A stretch of 64,000 nt of DNA from Algoriphagus sp. CAU 1675. Lineage in GTDB: Bacteria; Bacteroidota; Bacteroidia; Cytophagales; Cyclobacteriaceae. Location of the stretch: positions 434,001-498,000 of the forward strand of contig NZ_JARHUI010000002.1 of assembly GCF_029222925.1 (NCBI RefSeq), given 5' to 3'. Both the position numbers and the translations under genes were made by a program. The notes beneath the pieces were generated by a model, which made no database searches, was not told the DNA's origin, and saw only the letters and a program-made list of their open reading frames with translations. Shown in pieces: positions 37,404-46,592 of the stretch (positions within the stretch are counted from its first letter, which is position 1; every line of letters starts with the position of its first letter).

Positions 37404-38033
37404 TCAAAGAAGATCCTCCAACTCTCCCAAACCCTGTCTTATGACCTCTACTTCCTCTCCGGTACAGTCCAAAATAGTAGAGGCTGTATTTTGTCCATAT
37501 CCACCATCAATGACTACGTCAACTAAGTTTTGATACTTTTCAAAAATCAACTCAGGGTCAGTGCTATATTCCACCACTTCATCCTCATCGTGAATAGAAG
37601 TTGACAAAATAGGTTGCCCTAATTCCTCCACCAACATACGCGGAACATTGTGGTCAGGCACACGGATTCCCACAGTCTTCTTGTTCATCTGCATGATTTT
37701 TGGCACATGAGAACTCGCCTCAAGAATAAATGTAAATGGCCCAGGAAAGGCCTTTTTCATCATTTTGAAAACAGGTTTGTCGATCACACGGGTATATTTG
37801 GCTATATCGCTAAGATCCGCACAGAGGAAGGAAAAATTATGCTTTTTGGGATTTACGCCTTTGATTTTGGCGATTCTTTCCACGGCTCGTTGGTTGGTAA
37901 TATCACAACCCATTCCATAGACAGTATCTGTTGGGTAAATCACCACGCCACCATCTCTGAGTACTTCCACAATTTGTCTGATTCGCCTTGGATCTGGATT
38001 TTCCTCATAAAGGCGAATAAATTCAGCAGCCAT
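37404..38033 (-). CDS. YrdC/Sua5-family protein (L-threonylcarbamoyladenylate synthase or YciO-like)
   Basis: The 209-residue protein has the YrdC dsRNA-binding fold with VVIYPTDTVYGMGCDI, NFSFLCADLSDIAKYT, KKAFPGPFTFILEAS, KKTVGIRVPDHNVPRML, and STSIHDEDE at the place of the Sua5 STSAN motif. TsaC/Sua5 makes threonylcarbamoyl-AMP for the t6A tRNA modification. YciO is a paralogue of less certain role, and the replacement of SAN by SIH and the sequence KKHNFSFLC suit the YciO group. Length 209 is typical for both. It lies 13 bp downstream of the NUDIX gene. Confidence 0.82.
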   Translation of the reverse strand: MAAEFIRLYEENPDPRRIRQIVEVLRDGGVVIYPTDTVYGMGCDITNQRAVERIAKIKGVNPKKHNFSFLCADLSDIAKYTRVIDKPVFKMMKKAFPGPFTFILEASSHVPKIMQMNKKTVGIRVPDHNVPRMLVEELGQPILSTSIHDEDEVVEYSTDPELIFEKYQNLVDVVIDGGYGQNTASTILDCTGEEVEVIRQGLGELEDLL

Positions 38034-38046
38034 GATTTTTTTTGTT

Positions 38047-38511
38047 TTACTGTTTACTTATAAGACATCCCCATATCGAAGAAAGTTCTTCCACGATAGG
38101 GATATCTGCAGGAGCCCAATTTACTTCAAAAAGTTCTTTTTGCCCCAGCCATCTGTACTCTTCGTGCTCAGCCAACTTTATTTCTCCACCTTTTATCCGA
38201 ACTACAAAAGGAATGAGTTGAATAGTCGTAGGTGCTGAATAGGTATATTCCACGGGAGAAAGTGGTTGGACTAGCTCAATTTCAAGGGCAAGCTCTTCCT
38301 TGATTTCCCGTTTTAGACATTCTTCAGGACTTTCTCCTTTTTCAATTTTTCCTCCCGGAAACTCCCAAAAACCAGCCAAAGGCATGGATTTCGATCGCTT
38401 TACAGCCAAAACCTTTTCTCCCTGAAAAATCAAGGCACATGAAACTGGTATTATTTTTTGACTTGACCCCTCCACTGTATGCAAAATGAGTATGCTAAAG
38501 GAAAAAGGCAA
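38047..38511 (-). CDS. NUDIX hydrolase, MutT-like
   Basis: The 154-residue protein contains a complete Nudix box, GGKIEKGESPEECLKREIKEELAL; the final Gly is replaced by Ala. The N-terminal strand IIPVSCALIFQGEKVLAVKRS and AGFWEFPGG match MutT-type 8-oxo-dGTP diphosphatases, which cleanse the nucleotide pool. The first 15-18 residues are hydrophobic and poorly conserved, so a GTG or TTG start just downstream (about 38475) is possible. It is divergent from mltG and precedes the YrdC-like gene by 13 bp. Confidence 0.88.
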   Translation of the reverse strand: MPFSFSILILHTVEGSSQKIIPVSCALIFQGEKVLAVKRSKSMPLAGFWEFPGGKIEKGESPEECLKREIKEELALEIELVQPLSPVEYTYSAPTTIQLIPFVVRIKGGEIKLAEHEEYRWLGQKELFEVNWAPADIPIVEELSSIWGCLISKQ

Positions 38512-38569
38512 GGGGAATTTTGAAATGGGAACAATAGCAAGAGAAAATCAAACTTCCATTGTATTTCTT

Positions 38570-38577
38570 TATTTTTG
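38570..38577 (+). promoter_or_regulatory. Candidate mltG promoter, -7 element
   Basis: TATTTTTG matches TAnnTTTG and ends 6 nt before the ATG at 38584. No clear -33 TTG is seen at the right distance. Confidence 0.4.
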
Positions 38578-38583
38578 CCCACT

Positions 38584-39627
38584 ATGCTAGCCGACAAAAA
38601 GAAAAAACTACTGCTGATCCTGATGATTTCCTTTTCGGTATTGGGAATATCGATGACCTTTTATTTTTACCAGGTTTTCTACAGTCCCAACACCCTGACT
38701 GAATCAGATCAACCCTATACGTTGAAAATCCCAAGTAATGCCAACTTTCAATACGTAGCCAACGAACTTTTCGAAAACAAGGTGATCAATGACCCAGTAA
38801 GCTTTGGTTTTGTTTCCAAAGTTCTCGATTATCAGGAACTGGTCAAGCCCGGGCTTTACACCATTCAACCCAAAATGACCAATTTGGAACTGGTCAGACT
38901 ACTCAGATCCGGAAACCAAACTCCAGTTCGCATCACTTTCAACAATGTAAGAACCAAAGAAGACCTGGCTGAAAAAATTACTACCAACCTAGAAATTTCA
39001 CAGGAACAGTTTTTGAATATTTTGAAGGACTCGGTTTACATCCGAAAGTTTGATTTCAATGAAGAAACTGTCATGGGTATGTTTATTCCCAATACCTATG
39101 AGGTTTGGTGGAATACCAGTCCTGAAGCCTTATTTGATAGAATGTATAAGGAATATGAGAGTTTTTGGACTGAAGCCAGAAAAGAAAAGGCCCAAAAAAT
39201 AGGTTTGAATCCCAAGGAAGTCACCACCTTGGCAAGCATTGTTCAGGCAGAAAGCCAGAAAGCAGACGAGAGACCAAGAATCGCCGGGGTTTATCTCAAT
39301 AGATTGCGTTTGAAAATGCCACTACAGGCAGACCCTACTCTGGTTTTTGCCTTGGGGGATTTTTCGCTCAAACGAGTTCTGAATATCCACAAGGAAACAG
39401 AAAGTCCTTACAATACCTACAAATATGCCGGACTTCCTCCTGGACCTATCAATCTTCCGGATATCAATTCACTGGATGCGGTTTTGAACGCAGAGAAACA
39501 CAGCTATTTATATTTCTGTGCCAAGGAGGATTTTTCGGGTTATCATGCTTTTGCGACCACACTTGCACAGCACAATGCCAATGCCCGTCGCTATCAAGCC
39601 GCCCTGAATGCAGCCCGAATCTTTTGA
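38584..39627 (+). CDS. mltG: Endolytic transglycosylase MltG
   Basis: MltG cuts nascent peptidoglycan strands at the inner membrane. The 347-residue protein has an N-terminal membrane anchor (about 8-28, LLLILMISFSVLGISMTFYFY), a LysM-like region (IPSNANFQYVANELFENKVI), and the YceG catalytic domain. The catalytic Glu lies in ASIVQAESQ (about residue 222). The conserved LQADPTLVFALGDFS and SPYNTYKYAGLPPGPI follow. The ATG at 38584 is preferred over an in-frame TTG three codons earlier. It overlaps closely with the thioesterase, whose ATG is 2 nt after the stop. Confidence 0.94.
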   Translation: MLADKKKKLLLILMISFSVLGISMTFYFYQVFYSPNTLTESDQPYTLKIPSNANFQYVANELFENKVINDPVSFGFVSKVLDYQELVKPGLYTIQPKMTNLELVRLLRSGNQTPVRITFNNVRTKEDLAEKITTNLEISQEQFLNILKDSVYIRKFDFNEETVMGMFIPNTYEVWWNTSPEALFDRMYKEYESFWTEARKEKAQKIGLNPKEVTTLASIVQAESQKADERPRIAGVYLNRLRLKMPLQADPTLVFALGDFSLKRVLNIHKETESPYNTYKYAGLPPGPINLPDINSLDAVLNAEKHSYLYFCAKEDFSGYHAFATTLAQHNANARRYQAALNAARIF

Positions 39628-39629
39628 TT

Positions 39630-40034
39630 ATGTATACCGCTGAAACACAGATTCGCGTACGCTACGCAGAAACAGACCAAATGAGTTACGTGTATTATGG
39701 CAATTATGCCATGTACTTTGAAGTTGCACGGGTCGAGGCTATGCGAAGCATCGGGTTTTCTTATAAACAAATGGAGGAAGAAGGAATCATGATGCCGGTT
39801 TTGGAGAGCCACTTCCGCTACCTCAAACCCGGGAAATATGATGAGTTGCTGACAATCAAAACCAAAATCCCAACCCTCCCAGGTGCTCGTATTCGCTTTG
39901 AATATGAGGTTTATAATGAAGAAAATGAACTGATCACTGAAGGTTGGACTACCTTGACCTTTTTGAAAAAAGAAAGCCATCAACCCACCCGTCCACCGGG
40001 AAATTTATTAGCTTTATTAAAACCGTATTTTTAA
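39630..40034 (+). CDS. Acyl-CoA thioesterase, 4HBT hotdog fold (YbgC/FadM-like)
   Basis: The 134-residue protein has the hotdog fold: QIRVRYAETDQMSYVYYGNYAMYFEVARVEAMRSIG at the N-terminus includes the catalytic Asp (TDQMSYVYYGNY). SHFRYLKPGKYDELLTIKT and ARIRFEYEVYNEENELITEGWTTLTFL follow. Such enzymes hydrolyse short acyl-CoA; substrate unknown. The ATG at 39630 is used; a TTG two codons earlier overlaps mltG. It is part of an apparent mltG-thioesterase-yihY operon. Confidence 0.88.
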   Translation: MYTAETQIRVRYAETDQMSYVYYGNYAMYFEVARVEAMRSIGFSYKQMEEEGIMMPVLESHFRYLKPGKYDELLTIKTKIPTLPGARIRFEYEVYNEENELITEGWTTLTFLKKESHQPTRPPGNLLALLKPYF

Positions 40035-40047
40035 GTATAAATCAGAA

Positions 40048-41031
40048 GTGGTAAGAAGAAGGATTCGAAAAGTTCAGAATCACCTGGATCAACAGGCCCA
40101 GAGGCTGAAAAAAATCCATTTTGGAGACCCTGACAAAAACCTGTACGATTTAGGAAAGCTTTTCATTAAGCAGTTGAATAAGGACGATATTACCGAAAGG
40201 GCCGGATCCATGGCCTTTAGCTTTACCATCGCCCTCTTTCCATTACTTCTGTTCCTGCTCAACTTAATTCCCTATCTACAGGATTTTTTTCCTTATGTGA
40301 CCACAGAAAACATCCTCATTTTCATTGAAGAGATTCTTCCAGGAGGTCTTTATGTGCAGGTTGAACATACCATCAGCGATATTATTTCCAGACCTAGACA
40401 GAGTCTTCTTTCATTGGGCTTTTTCTTCGCGCTGTATGCTTCCACACAGGGTGTCATCTCTATGATGAGTTCTTTCAATTCCGTGTATCAGACCAATGAA
40501 AATAGGGGCTTTTTCAAAAGTCGTCTGATCGCAGTCAATATTGTTATGATTCTGGTGCTGTCGATCTGTCTGGCAAGTACCATTATGATTTTTGGGAATA
40601 TCGCCATCAACCGGGTTGATGAACTCCAGCTTTTCAATTCCGGGTTTGTGATATTTTTGTTTAATGCCCTAAAATTCCTGGTACTTCTGATGGTATTTTA
40701 TTTTACCACTGCATTTATCTTCAGAAATGCCCCTGCTGTTCACGACAAATGGCATTTCTTCTCAATAGGCGCCAATATTGCCGGACTTCTGATCACTTTG
40801 GGGTTCTATGTTTTTAGCTTTTATCTCAACAATTTCGCTAGCTACAACAAATTGTATGGGTCTATCGGAACGCTATTGGGATTGATGCTTTGGCTGTATA
40901 TCACTTCCTTGATTGTATTGATTTCCTTCGAGGTCAATGTGACTCTAGATTTGATCGATGAGGAAAAAAAGAACCGGCAAAATGAAGGGCTGGACACTTA
41001 CCACCCTCTATCCGAAAAAGACACAGATTAA
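40048..41031 (+). CDS. YihY/virulence factor BrkB family membrane protein
   Basis: The 327-residue protein starts at a GTG, there being no in-frame ATG nearby. It has about six membrane segments and the family motifs: ERAGSMAFSFTIALFPLLLFLLNLIPYL, ASTQGVISMMSSFNSVYQTNENRGFFKSRL, GSIGTLLGLMLWLYITSLIVLISFEVN. BrkB/YihY was once thought to be an RNase; it is a membrane protein of unresolved role. It lies 13 bp after the thioesterase. Confidence 0.88.
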   Translation: MVRRRIRKVQNHLDQQAQRLKKIHFGDPDKNLYDLGKLFIKQLNKDDITERAGSMAFSFTIALFPLLLFLLNLIPYLQDFFPYVTTENILIFIEEILPGGLYVQVEHTISDIISRPRQSLLSLGFFFALYASTQGVISMMSSFNSVYQTNENRGFFKSRLIAVNIVMILVLSICLASTIMIFGNIAINRVDELQLFNSGFVIFLFNALKFLVLLMVFYFTTAFIFRNAPAVHDKWHFFSIGANIAGLLITLGFYVFSFYLNNFASYNKLYGSIGTLLGLMLWLYITSLIVLISFEVNVTLDLIDEEKKNRQNEGLDTYHPLSEKDTD

Positions 41032-41133
41032 AAAGCTTAACTCTTGACGGGGAACAGATTTACCTTGTCCCTACCATTTTTAAAAAATAATGATTGAAAA
41101 ATCAGGGACTTAGGACAAAAAGATGAAAAGCAT

Positions 41134-41164
41134 TTTGCAAAAGTTGAGTTTCATTATACTTTTG
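41134..41164 (+). promoter_or_regulatory. Promoter of tRNA-Ser
   Basis: TTTG (41134-41137), a 19-nt spacer and TACTTTTG (41157-41164) give a consensus Bacteroidota promoter, about 45 nt before the mature tRNA 5' end. Confidence 0.72.
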
Positions 41165-41209
41165 CAAACCGAAACGACACAAATCGGCTTCGGAATCAGC
41201 AAAGATCAC

Positions 41210-41294
41210 AGAGGAGTGGCAGAGTGGTCGATTGCGGCGGTCTTGAAAACCGTTGTACCGCGAGGTACCGGGGGTTCGAATCCCTCCTCCTCTG
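41210..41294 (+). tRNA. tRNA-Ser (anticodon UGA)
   Basis: The cloverleaf can be folded by hand. The acceptor AGAGGAG (41210-41216) pairs with CTCCTCT (41287-41293). The anticodon stem-loop is CGGT-CTTGAAA-ACCG with anticodon TGA at 41244-41246. A long variable arm (GTACCGCGAGGTACC) is present as in class II tRNAs, and the T arm is GGGGGTTCGAATCCCTC. The discriminator is G; CCA is not fully encoded. A terminator follows directly. Confidence 0.95.
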
Positions 41295-41297
41295 CAT

Positions 41298-41336
41298 AAA
41301 AAAAGTCTGACATTGAAAAGTGTCAGACTTTTTTCA
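41298..41336 (+). terminator. Terminator after tRNA-Ser
   Basis: AAGTCTGACA (41303-41312) and TGTCAGACTT (41321-41330) form a perfect 10-bp stem followed by T residues. Confidence 0.88.
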
Positions 41337-41478
41337 TTTATCCCCAATCGATTTTTTTAATTATTTGGTGAAATCGAAGTAAAGCCAAAACCGAGTATAG
41401 AGACCTTGGAACAGGCACAAAACTGGACTGCTGTAAAAAAGTCAGGTAAATAACTTCCCGAAGAGATTCTCAGAAAGC

Positions 41479-42291
41479 CTATTTGACCTTATGCCGGTTT
41501 TCAATTCGGTTCTGTTCTATGTCCTTGAAATACTTATAAGTCGCAACCTTTAAGTCATCTGTCGCTGCCTCATCACATACGATCATCGATTTGGGATGCA
41601 ATTGAAGAGCACTGATGGTCCACATGTGAGACACTCCACCTTCTACAGCCTTGTGAAGTGCTCTTGCTTTCTGATGACCGCTAACGATAATCAGCACTTC
41701 CTTGGCATCCATTACCGTTCCTACACCTACAGTAAGCGCCAATTTTGGAACCTTATTGATATCGTTTTCAAAAAATCTGGAATTGACCAATCTGGTTTCC
41801 GAGTTCAGGGTTTTCACCCTCGTTCGTGAACTAAGAGAAGAACCCGGTTCATTAAAGGCAATATGCCCGTCTATACCAATCCCTCCCAGAAATAAGTCGA
41901 TCCCACCTACTGCTTTGATTTTTTCCTCATATCGCCTACACTCTTCTTCCAAATCCTCACAGTTTCCATTCAAAATATGTATGTTTTCTCTAGGGATATC
42001 AATGTGATCAAAAAAGTTGATATACATAAATGAGTGATAACTCTCTGGATGGGATTCAGGCAACCCTACATATTCATCCATGTTGAAAGTGATGACATTT
42101 TTGAAGGAAACTCTGCCATCTTTATGAATACGAATCAGCTCTCTGTAGGTGCCCAATGGCGAAGAACCTGTAGGCAATCCAAGAACAAAAGGCGTAGAAC
42201 TTCTTTCTTGATGCCTTTGGATTTTCGCAACAATGTATTCCGCTACCCACTTTGATAGCATCTCATAATCATCCTGGATGAGCAGTCTCAT
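41479..42291 (-). CDS. nagB: Glucosamine-6-phosphate deaminase
   Basis: NagB converts glucosamine-6-phosphate to fructose-6-phosphate and ammonia. The 270-residue protein is of usual length and has [36 protein letters not shown] (active-site Asp), [27 protein letters not shown] (catalytic Asp/His) and [21 protein letters not shown]. No nagA lies next to it here. Two inverted repeats upstream (42382-42398 and 42428-42445) are candidate operators. Confidence 0.95.
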   Translation of the reverse strand: MRLLIQDDYEMLSKWVAEYIVAKIQRHQERSSTPFVLGLPTGSSPLGTYRELIRIHKDGRVSFKNVITFNMDEYVGLPESHPESYHSFMYINFFDHIDIPRENIHILNGNCEDLEEECRRYEEKIKAVGGIDLFLGGIGIDGHIAFNEPGSSLSSRTRVKTLNSETRLVNSRFFENDINKVPKLALTVGVGTVMDAKEVLIIVSGHQKARALHKAVEGGVSHMWTISALQLHPKSMIVCDEAATDDLKVATYKYFKDIEQNRIENRHKVK

Positions 42292-42381
42292 TTATCAAAT
42301 ATTTTTTAATTGGACGTCAAAGTTTATCTAAATTTTCACATAAACAATCTCATAAAAATAAAATAATTTTAAAAAACCGGA

Positions 42382-42445
42382 TTGGTATTTCAGACCAACG
42401 CTGCTCAAAAAATCATAAATCAACGTAATCCAAATCCATTTGGAT
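42382..42445. promoter_or_regulatory. Candidate operator repeats upstream of nagB
   Basis: Two inverted repeats lie about 90-155 nt before the nagB start: TTGGT (42382-42386) with ACCAA (42394-42398), and ATCCAAA (42428-42434) with TTTGGAT (42439-42445). The first recalls the TTGGT...ACCAA core of GntR-type NagR/DasR operators, but with a longer spacer. No regulator gene is nearby. Confidence 0.35.
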
Positions 42446-42536
42446 CACACAATGTGGCTTTTAAAGCCCTTCAATGACAAAGGTAATTTTCAATTCTATT
42501 CCCCTTCGAAAAAATACTGAGGTAAAAAAACAGTGA

Positions 42537-42788
42537 TTATGCAATCTTTGACTCCGAATACAAATCATAGGCCGCTATAAGCAGTTGCTGGCCCGGGCTA
42601 CTTCCATAGGGCTCGTAATCTTGAATTTCCTCTCTACTTTCCACAAATACCGGCTGGTATTTTGATTCTATATCATCCCAAATAATCAGCATATATGCAT
42701 AGGGAATCTTTCTGGAACGACCCATTTCAAACCAAGAGTCAAAAAGGGATTCATCAAGAGCCTGTGGATAATCTGGACCGTCAAACAT
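42537..42788 (-). CDS. Small protein of unknown function
   Basis: The product, counted from the ATG at 42788, has 83 residues (MFDGPDYPQALDESLFDSWFEMGR..., ending DLYSESKIA). It contains the stretches YAYMLIIWDDIESKYQPVFV and YEPYGSSPGQQLLIAAYDLY. There is no signal or membrane segment. A longer frame up to 42899 exists but runs through the terminator of the upstream phosphoesterase (42852-42881), so the shorter form is preferred. No family is recognised. Confidence 0.6.
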   Translation of the reverse strand: MFDGPDYPQALDESLFDSWFEMGRSRKIPYAYMLIIWDDIESKYQPVFVESREEIQDYEPYGSSPGQQLLIAAYDLYSESKIA

Positions 42789-42847
42789 GGCAGAGAATAG
42801 ATTTGTTTTAGGATGGAAAGGCAAGTTAGGGCACGAGTACCGGAAAG

Positions 42848-42881
42848 AAAAAATCCCGGAAAAATTTACCTTCCCGGGATT
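42848..42881 (-). terminator. Terminator after the calcineurin-like phosphoesterase gene
   Basis: On the minus strand AATCCCGG (42881-42874) pairs with CCGGGATT (42859-42852), then a T run. It starts about 25 bp after the stop codon at 42906. Confidence 0.8.
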
Positions 42882-42905
42882 GTAAAGCTTTAATTCCAAT
42901 ACCTC

Positions 42906-44489
42906 TTATTTTCTCTTTACAGACATAATCTTTTCACCAAAATGCATCTGACCAAAACGGTCAGTCGCTTTTATTTTGATCACATGTTCTCCCTCCGGAA
43001 GGTTAGCCGGAATACCTATCCTCCACAGGTGCTTGCTTGCTTGAGGATTAGAGGGTCGACGTCCATTTAGCAATTCCTCGGAGGTATCCCAAGAAAACAA
43101 ATCCACCAAATAGGCCGGATCATAATCCTCCACTTGGGTCATTTTTCTCCATTCACCTTCTCCAATTTTCACCATCACCTCATCTCCCTGAGAGCCCATA
43201 AAGAAATTCACAAAAATTCCTGCGGAAGTTCCTTTACCAAACTCAAGTACTTTTGGAGCAAAAATTTCCATCTGGTAATCACTGGACTTACCGGCCACCT
43301 GATAGCGTACTTTATAGGAATTCCCATCAAAATCAATCAATGCATAGCCCTTTGGTGTTCCGTCTCGCATAGTAGAAACAGGCACACCTTTTACATTCAA
43401 CACGCCTTTATACCAATCCCCTGATGTGGTTCCGACATTGTAATGATGATGAGGAGTGGATTGAGCCCATCCATCTTTTTGAAAGAAAAAGTCCTGTTTC
43501 TGCAAATGAGTATGGGCAGAAAGTGACAAGGTGTATGGGTAGTCCTTTAATACATCAAACAAAAACTGTCTGTCCTCATCTCGGAAACTGTCCCCCTCTT
43601 CTGAAAGAGGGATATGCATGGCCAACACAATCAAATGGTCCTTTGGTACGAATTGAAGATCATTTTTTACAAATTGAAGCTGATCGGGCCTCATCCCTCC
43701 CCAATAGCTTTGATTGTCTCTAGGGTCCGGCCATAAAATGTCATCCAAAATGATAAAGTGAACTTTCCCAACATTGTAGGAATAAGTGCTTGGGCCAAAA
43801 TGAGCTTCAAAGGTCTCATCGGCTAATTCATCAGAAGTCACATCGTAGTTCTGGTCATGGTTGCCCATTACATTGTACCAAGGCAATCCAACCTTGGCCA
43901 CGGCTTTCGCATACGGCTTGAACAGCTCCAAATCATCCCCTACTAAGTCTCCAAGTGACAGGCCAAACGCAACGTTTTCTATCCCTTCCACCTCATCAAC
44001 AATCCCTTTTTCAAAGAATCCCACTTCCTCCAATGTATAGGGCTGAGGATCTCCGAAAATCAAAGCCGTAAACTCCTCTCCTTCCTCTTGCTTGTAGAGC
44101 GGAAAGTTAATGGACTTAGGCAAAGGCCCCGTAGGATCGGATCCCTTGTATTTAAGTTCTGGCGATCCTTGGGGTTTATGAATATAATAGTACTTCGGCT
44201 GGTTGAGCTCATTCAAGGGCATGGCGTACCCAGAAGGCTTGACAACAAACAGCAACTGCCCCTCCGAAAGGGGAATTTCATAAAACCCTTTTTCGTCAGT
44301 TTGCACCAGGTCTATTCCATTAGAAACGCTGACACCACTGACTCCAACTTCTTTTCGTTCTTTTTTACCATTGGTATTCTCATCCACAAATACCTGTCCC
44401 TTAGCAAGGTCTTGAGCGAATAAAGGAGCCCCAATTATCATTAGCACTCCTCCTAGCATATATAGTTTTTTCATTTTCATTATAGACAT
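42906..44489 (-). CDS. Secreted calcineurin-like phosphoesterase
   Basis: The 527-residue protein has a signal peptide (KKLYMLGGVLMIIGAPLFAQ). An N-terminal beta domain is typical of such proteins (GQVFVDENTNGKKERKEVGVSGVSVSNGIDLVQTDEKGFYEIPL). The metallophosphatase core follows with FGDPQP, LGDLVGDD, MGNHD and SAHTHL in the usual order. A C-terminal beta domain (about 390-527) completes it. It probably hydrolyses phosphate esters in the periplasm. The start could also be the ATG at 44480. A candidate -7 element, TATTTTTG, lies at 44538-44531. Confidence 0.87.
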   Translation of the reverse strand: MSIMKMKKLYMLGGVLMIIGAPLFAQDLAKGQVFVDENTNGKKERKEVGVSGVSVSNGIDLVQTDEKGFYEIPLSEGQLLFVVKPSGYAMPLNELNQPKYYYIHKPQGSPELKYKGSDPTGPLPKSINFPLYKQEEGEEFTALIFGDPQPYTLEEVGFFEKGIVDEVEGIENVAFGLSLGDLVGDDLELFKPYAKAVAKVGLPWYNVMGNHDQNYDVTSDELADETFEAHFGPSTYSYNVGKVHFIILDDILWPDPRDNQSYWGGMRPDQLQFVKNDLQFVPKDHLIVLAMHIPLSEEGDSFRDEDRQFLFDVLKDYPYTLSLSAHTHLQKQDFFFQKDGWAQSTPHHHYNVGTTSGDWYKGVLNVKGVPVSTMRDGTPKGYALIDFDGNSYKVRYQVAGKSSDYQMEIFAPKVLEFGKGTSAGIFVNFFMGSQGDEVMVKIGEGEWRKMTQVEDYDPAYLVDLFSWDTSEELLNGRRPSNPQASKHLWRIGIPANLPEGEHVIKIKATDRFGQMHFGEKIMSVKRK

Positions 44490-44903
44490 TCAATATTGTT
44501 TTCAAATCCCAGTAGAGAATCACAGGTTTTCAAAAATATAGAGACACTGTTAAGTTTCTTCCCGGTTTAGTTTAAGCATTTATTATTTCATTTTTACTGG
44601 AATTCCCTGTTTCAAAACCAATAAACGATTTGCAGAATGAATTCCCTTCAACTTTTTTCCAGTCCTCCAAAACCAACTGATTGATTTCCCTTTTTCCCCG
44701 AAATAGATTGGTGTTCAAGCAGGAATTAAACTAACATCACGAAGAAAGAACTGCTCGACTTTAGGTGATTGTAAAGTTTCATAGAAATTGTTTTTTGGAT
44801 CGGAAATGATATTCCCGTCTTTGTTTCACTTTTAATACAAATACTCTCAGTGAAGTTCTTGAAGGTAAGGAATCAAATTTTGAAACCCATATCCATTTAG
44901 GCA
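44490..44903. other. Intergenic region between the SSS symporter and phosphoesterase genes
   Basis: These 414 bp hold no credible coding frame or RNA gene. The only signal is a minus-strand TATTTTTG (44538-44531), which could be the -7 element of the phosphoesterase promoter; no convincing -33 partner is seen. No terminator hairpin was found after the symporter. Confidence 0.5.
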
Positions 44904-46412
44904 TCAATCTGAAGAAGATTTAATTGGCTTGCCATTTTCTTTTTGCACCAACCAAGTGAACAAAAAGCCTAAAAGAAAAATAGTCATGGTCCCAACTACA
45001 ATTGTCATATTGGTATGAAGTTGAGATCTGAAAATACTTCCCTCTGAAAACAAAACCGGGGAAAGACTGACCCAAGCAATTGCCAAAACACCTACAATCA
45101 TAGCTGGAATTACGTTTGGCTTTTTGGTTTTATTAAGGATCAATCCCAGGAAAAACAATCCCAGAATACCTCCACTAAAAATCGAAGAAAGAGCCCACCA
45201 AGCTTCAAGGGCGCTGGAAACGCCATTAAAAGCCAACCCCACTAAAACACTCAATCCCCCCATTGTCAGGGATGCAATTCGCAAGAAACGCAATGACTGT
45301 TTCTCAGAAATCTGGGGGTTGATATAGCGTTGGTAATGGTCGGAAAGCAAAAGAGTAGCCGAACTGTTGATGCTGGTTGACACCGTACTCATTCCAGCGG
45401 CAAAAACCGAAGCAATCAATAGGCCTGTCAACCCCAGTGGTAATTCGGATGCAATAAAATGAGGAAAAACCTTATCTGCGTTCCCAGAGAGCTGGAGTTC
45501 AGCGGGCAGATTTTCGGGGTTTGCCTGATAAAAACTGTAAAGTGCCGTCCCTATGAATAAAAAAAGAAAGGAAACCGGGATATAAAGCAAGCTTCCCAAC
45601 AAGGTGGATTTTTTGGCCTCTGCATCAGTTCTGGCACTAACATAGCGCTGCACATAACTTTGATCCACCCCAAAATTCTGAAGATTAATAAACAGTCCAT
45701 AAACCAAAACCATCCAAAATGTCGAAGTAGTAAAATCCAAATCCATACTTCCTAGGCTGAATTTTTGATTTTCCATAGCAATTGAAAAAACCTGAGCGGG
45801 CCCCTCCGGCATAGATACAAAAATCACCACAATGCACGCAATTGCACCTGCAATCAGTAAAACTGCCTGAACGGCATCGGTCCAAACTACAGCCTCAATT
45901 CCTCCCAACATGGAATATAAAATTACAGAAACACCGGTCACTACTATGATCAGACCAACATCCCAACCCAACAGTGCGTGCATGGGCAAGGCCAACAAGT
46001 ACATTATTGCGCCCATTCTTGCCAACTGGGTCAAAAGGTAACAAACGGAGGCATAGGTTCTCGCCCAGGGACCAAAACGCTCTTCCAAATAAAAATAGGC
46101 CGACTCACTCCTGAGACTTCTGTACAAGGGCACAAAATACCGAACCGCCATATAGGCGGCAATGGGAATGGAAATTCCAAATACAAACACATTCCAATTC
46201 GACTGATAGGCATTGCCCGGCAAAGCTAAAAAACTGATACTGCTTACATAGGTAGCAAAAATTGACATTCCGAGAGCCCAGGCAGGAAGTCGTCCTCCCC
46301 CGGTTTGGAAATCGTTGGAAGTCCTTCCTTTGAAGCTAAAAGAAACTCCGAACAAAATAATTCCCAACAAGTAGACAAAGAAAACTACAAGGTCAATTAA
46401 GGGAAGCTGCAT
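44904..46412 (-). CDS. Sodium:solute symporter (SSS family)
   Basis: The 502-residue protein has about 13 hydrophobic segments and the SSS hallmarks: GRTSNDFQTGGGRLPAWALGMSIFATYVSSISFLALPGNAY near the N-terminus, ILYSMLGGIEAVVWTDAVQAVLLI, NFGVDQSYVQRYVSARTDAEAKKST and AGMSTVSTSINSSATLL. These are common to transporters of sugars, sialic acids and similar solutes. The substrate cannot be named; nagB nearby (about 3 kb) makes amino sugars a guess only. Confidence 0.88.
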   Translation of the reverse strand: MQLPLIDLVVFFVYLLGIILFGVSFSFKGRTSNDFQTGGGRLPAWALGMSIFATYVSSISFLALPGNAYQSNWNVFVFGISIPIAAYMAVRYFVPLYRSLRSESAYFYLEERFGPWARTYASVCYLLTQLARMGAIMYLLALPMHALLGWDVGLIIVVTGVSVILYSMLGGIEAVVWTDAVQAVLLIAGAIACIVVIFVSMPEGPAQVFSIAMENQKFSLGSMDLDFTTSTFWMVLVYGLFINLQNFGVDQSYVQRYVSARTDAEAKKSTLLGSLLYIPVSFLFLFIGTALYSFYQANPENLPAELQLSGNADKVFPHFIASELPLGLTGLLIASVFAAGMSTVSTSINSSATLLLSDHYQRYINPQISEKQSLRFLRIASLTMGGLSVLVGLAFNGVSSALEAWWALSSIFSGGILGLFFLGLILNKTKKPNVIPAMIVGVLAIAWVSLSPVLFSEGSIFRSQLHTNMTIVVGTMTIFLLGFLFTWLVQKENGKPIKSSSD

Positions 46413-46592
46413 GAGTCATAGGAATTGAGATTATTTAAAAAAGGCAGGACTAAGAACTCAATATAAGGAAGCTCTTACTTAATTCATGCTTCACTCATAA
46501 AAAAGGACAAAAAATGGATAATTCACTTCCACATCTCTAAACTGTAGAACAAGAAACTGGAATGACATGCAAGTAGACATTTATATTAAATC

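Noticed and set aside
41102..41347. Minus-strand frame of 81 codons opposite the tRNA-Ser gene, containing GGGIRTPGTSRYNGFQDRRNRPLCHSS
   Set aside because: This is the well-known false protein produced by translating the antisense strand of a tRNA gene; it lies on tRNA-Ser and has no other support.
42789..42899. N-terminal extension of the small protein at 42537-42788
   Set aside because: The extension runs through the terminator of the upstream phosphoesterase gene and shows no protein-like pattern; the ATG at 42788 is the more credible start.
44560..44800. Short frames in the gap between the SSS symporter and phosphoesterase genes (for example an 18-codon minus-strand frame near 44780)
   Set aside because: They have no enrichment in particular residues, no terminator behind them and no promoter close by; they are what chance would give in AT-rich DNA.
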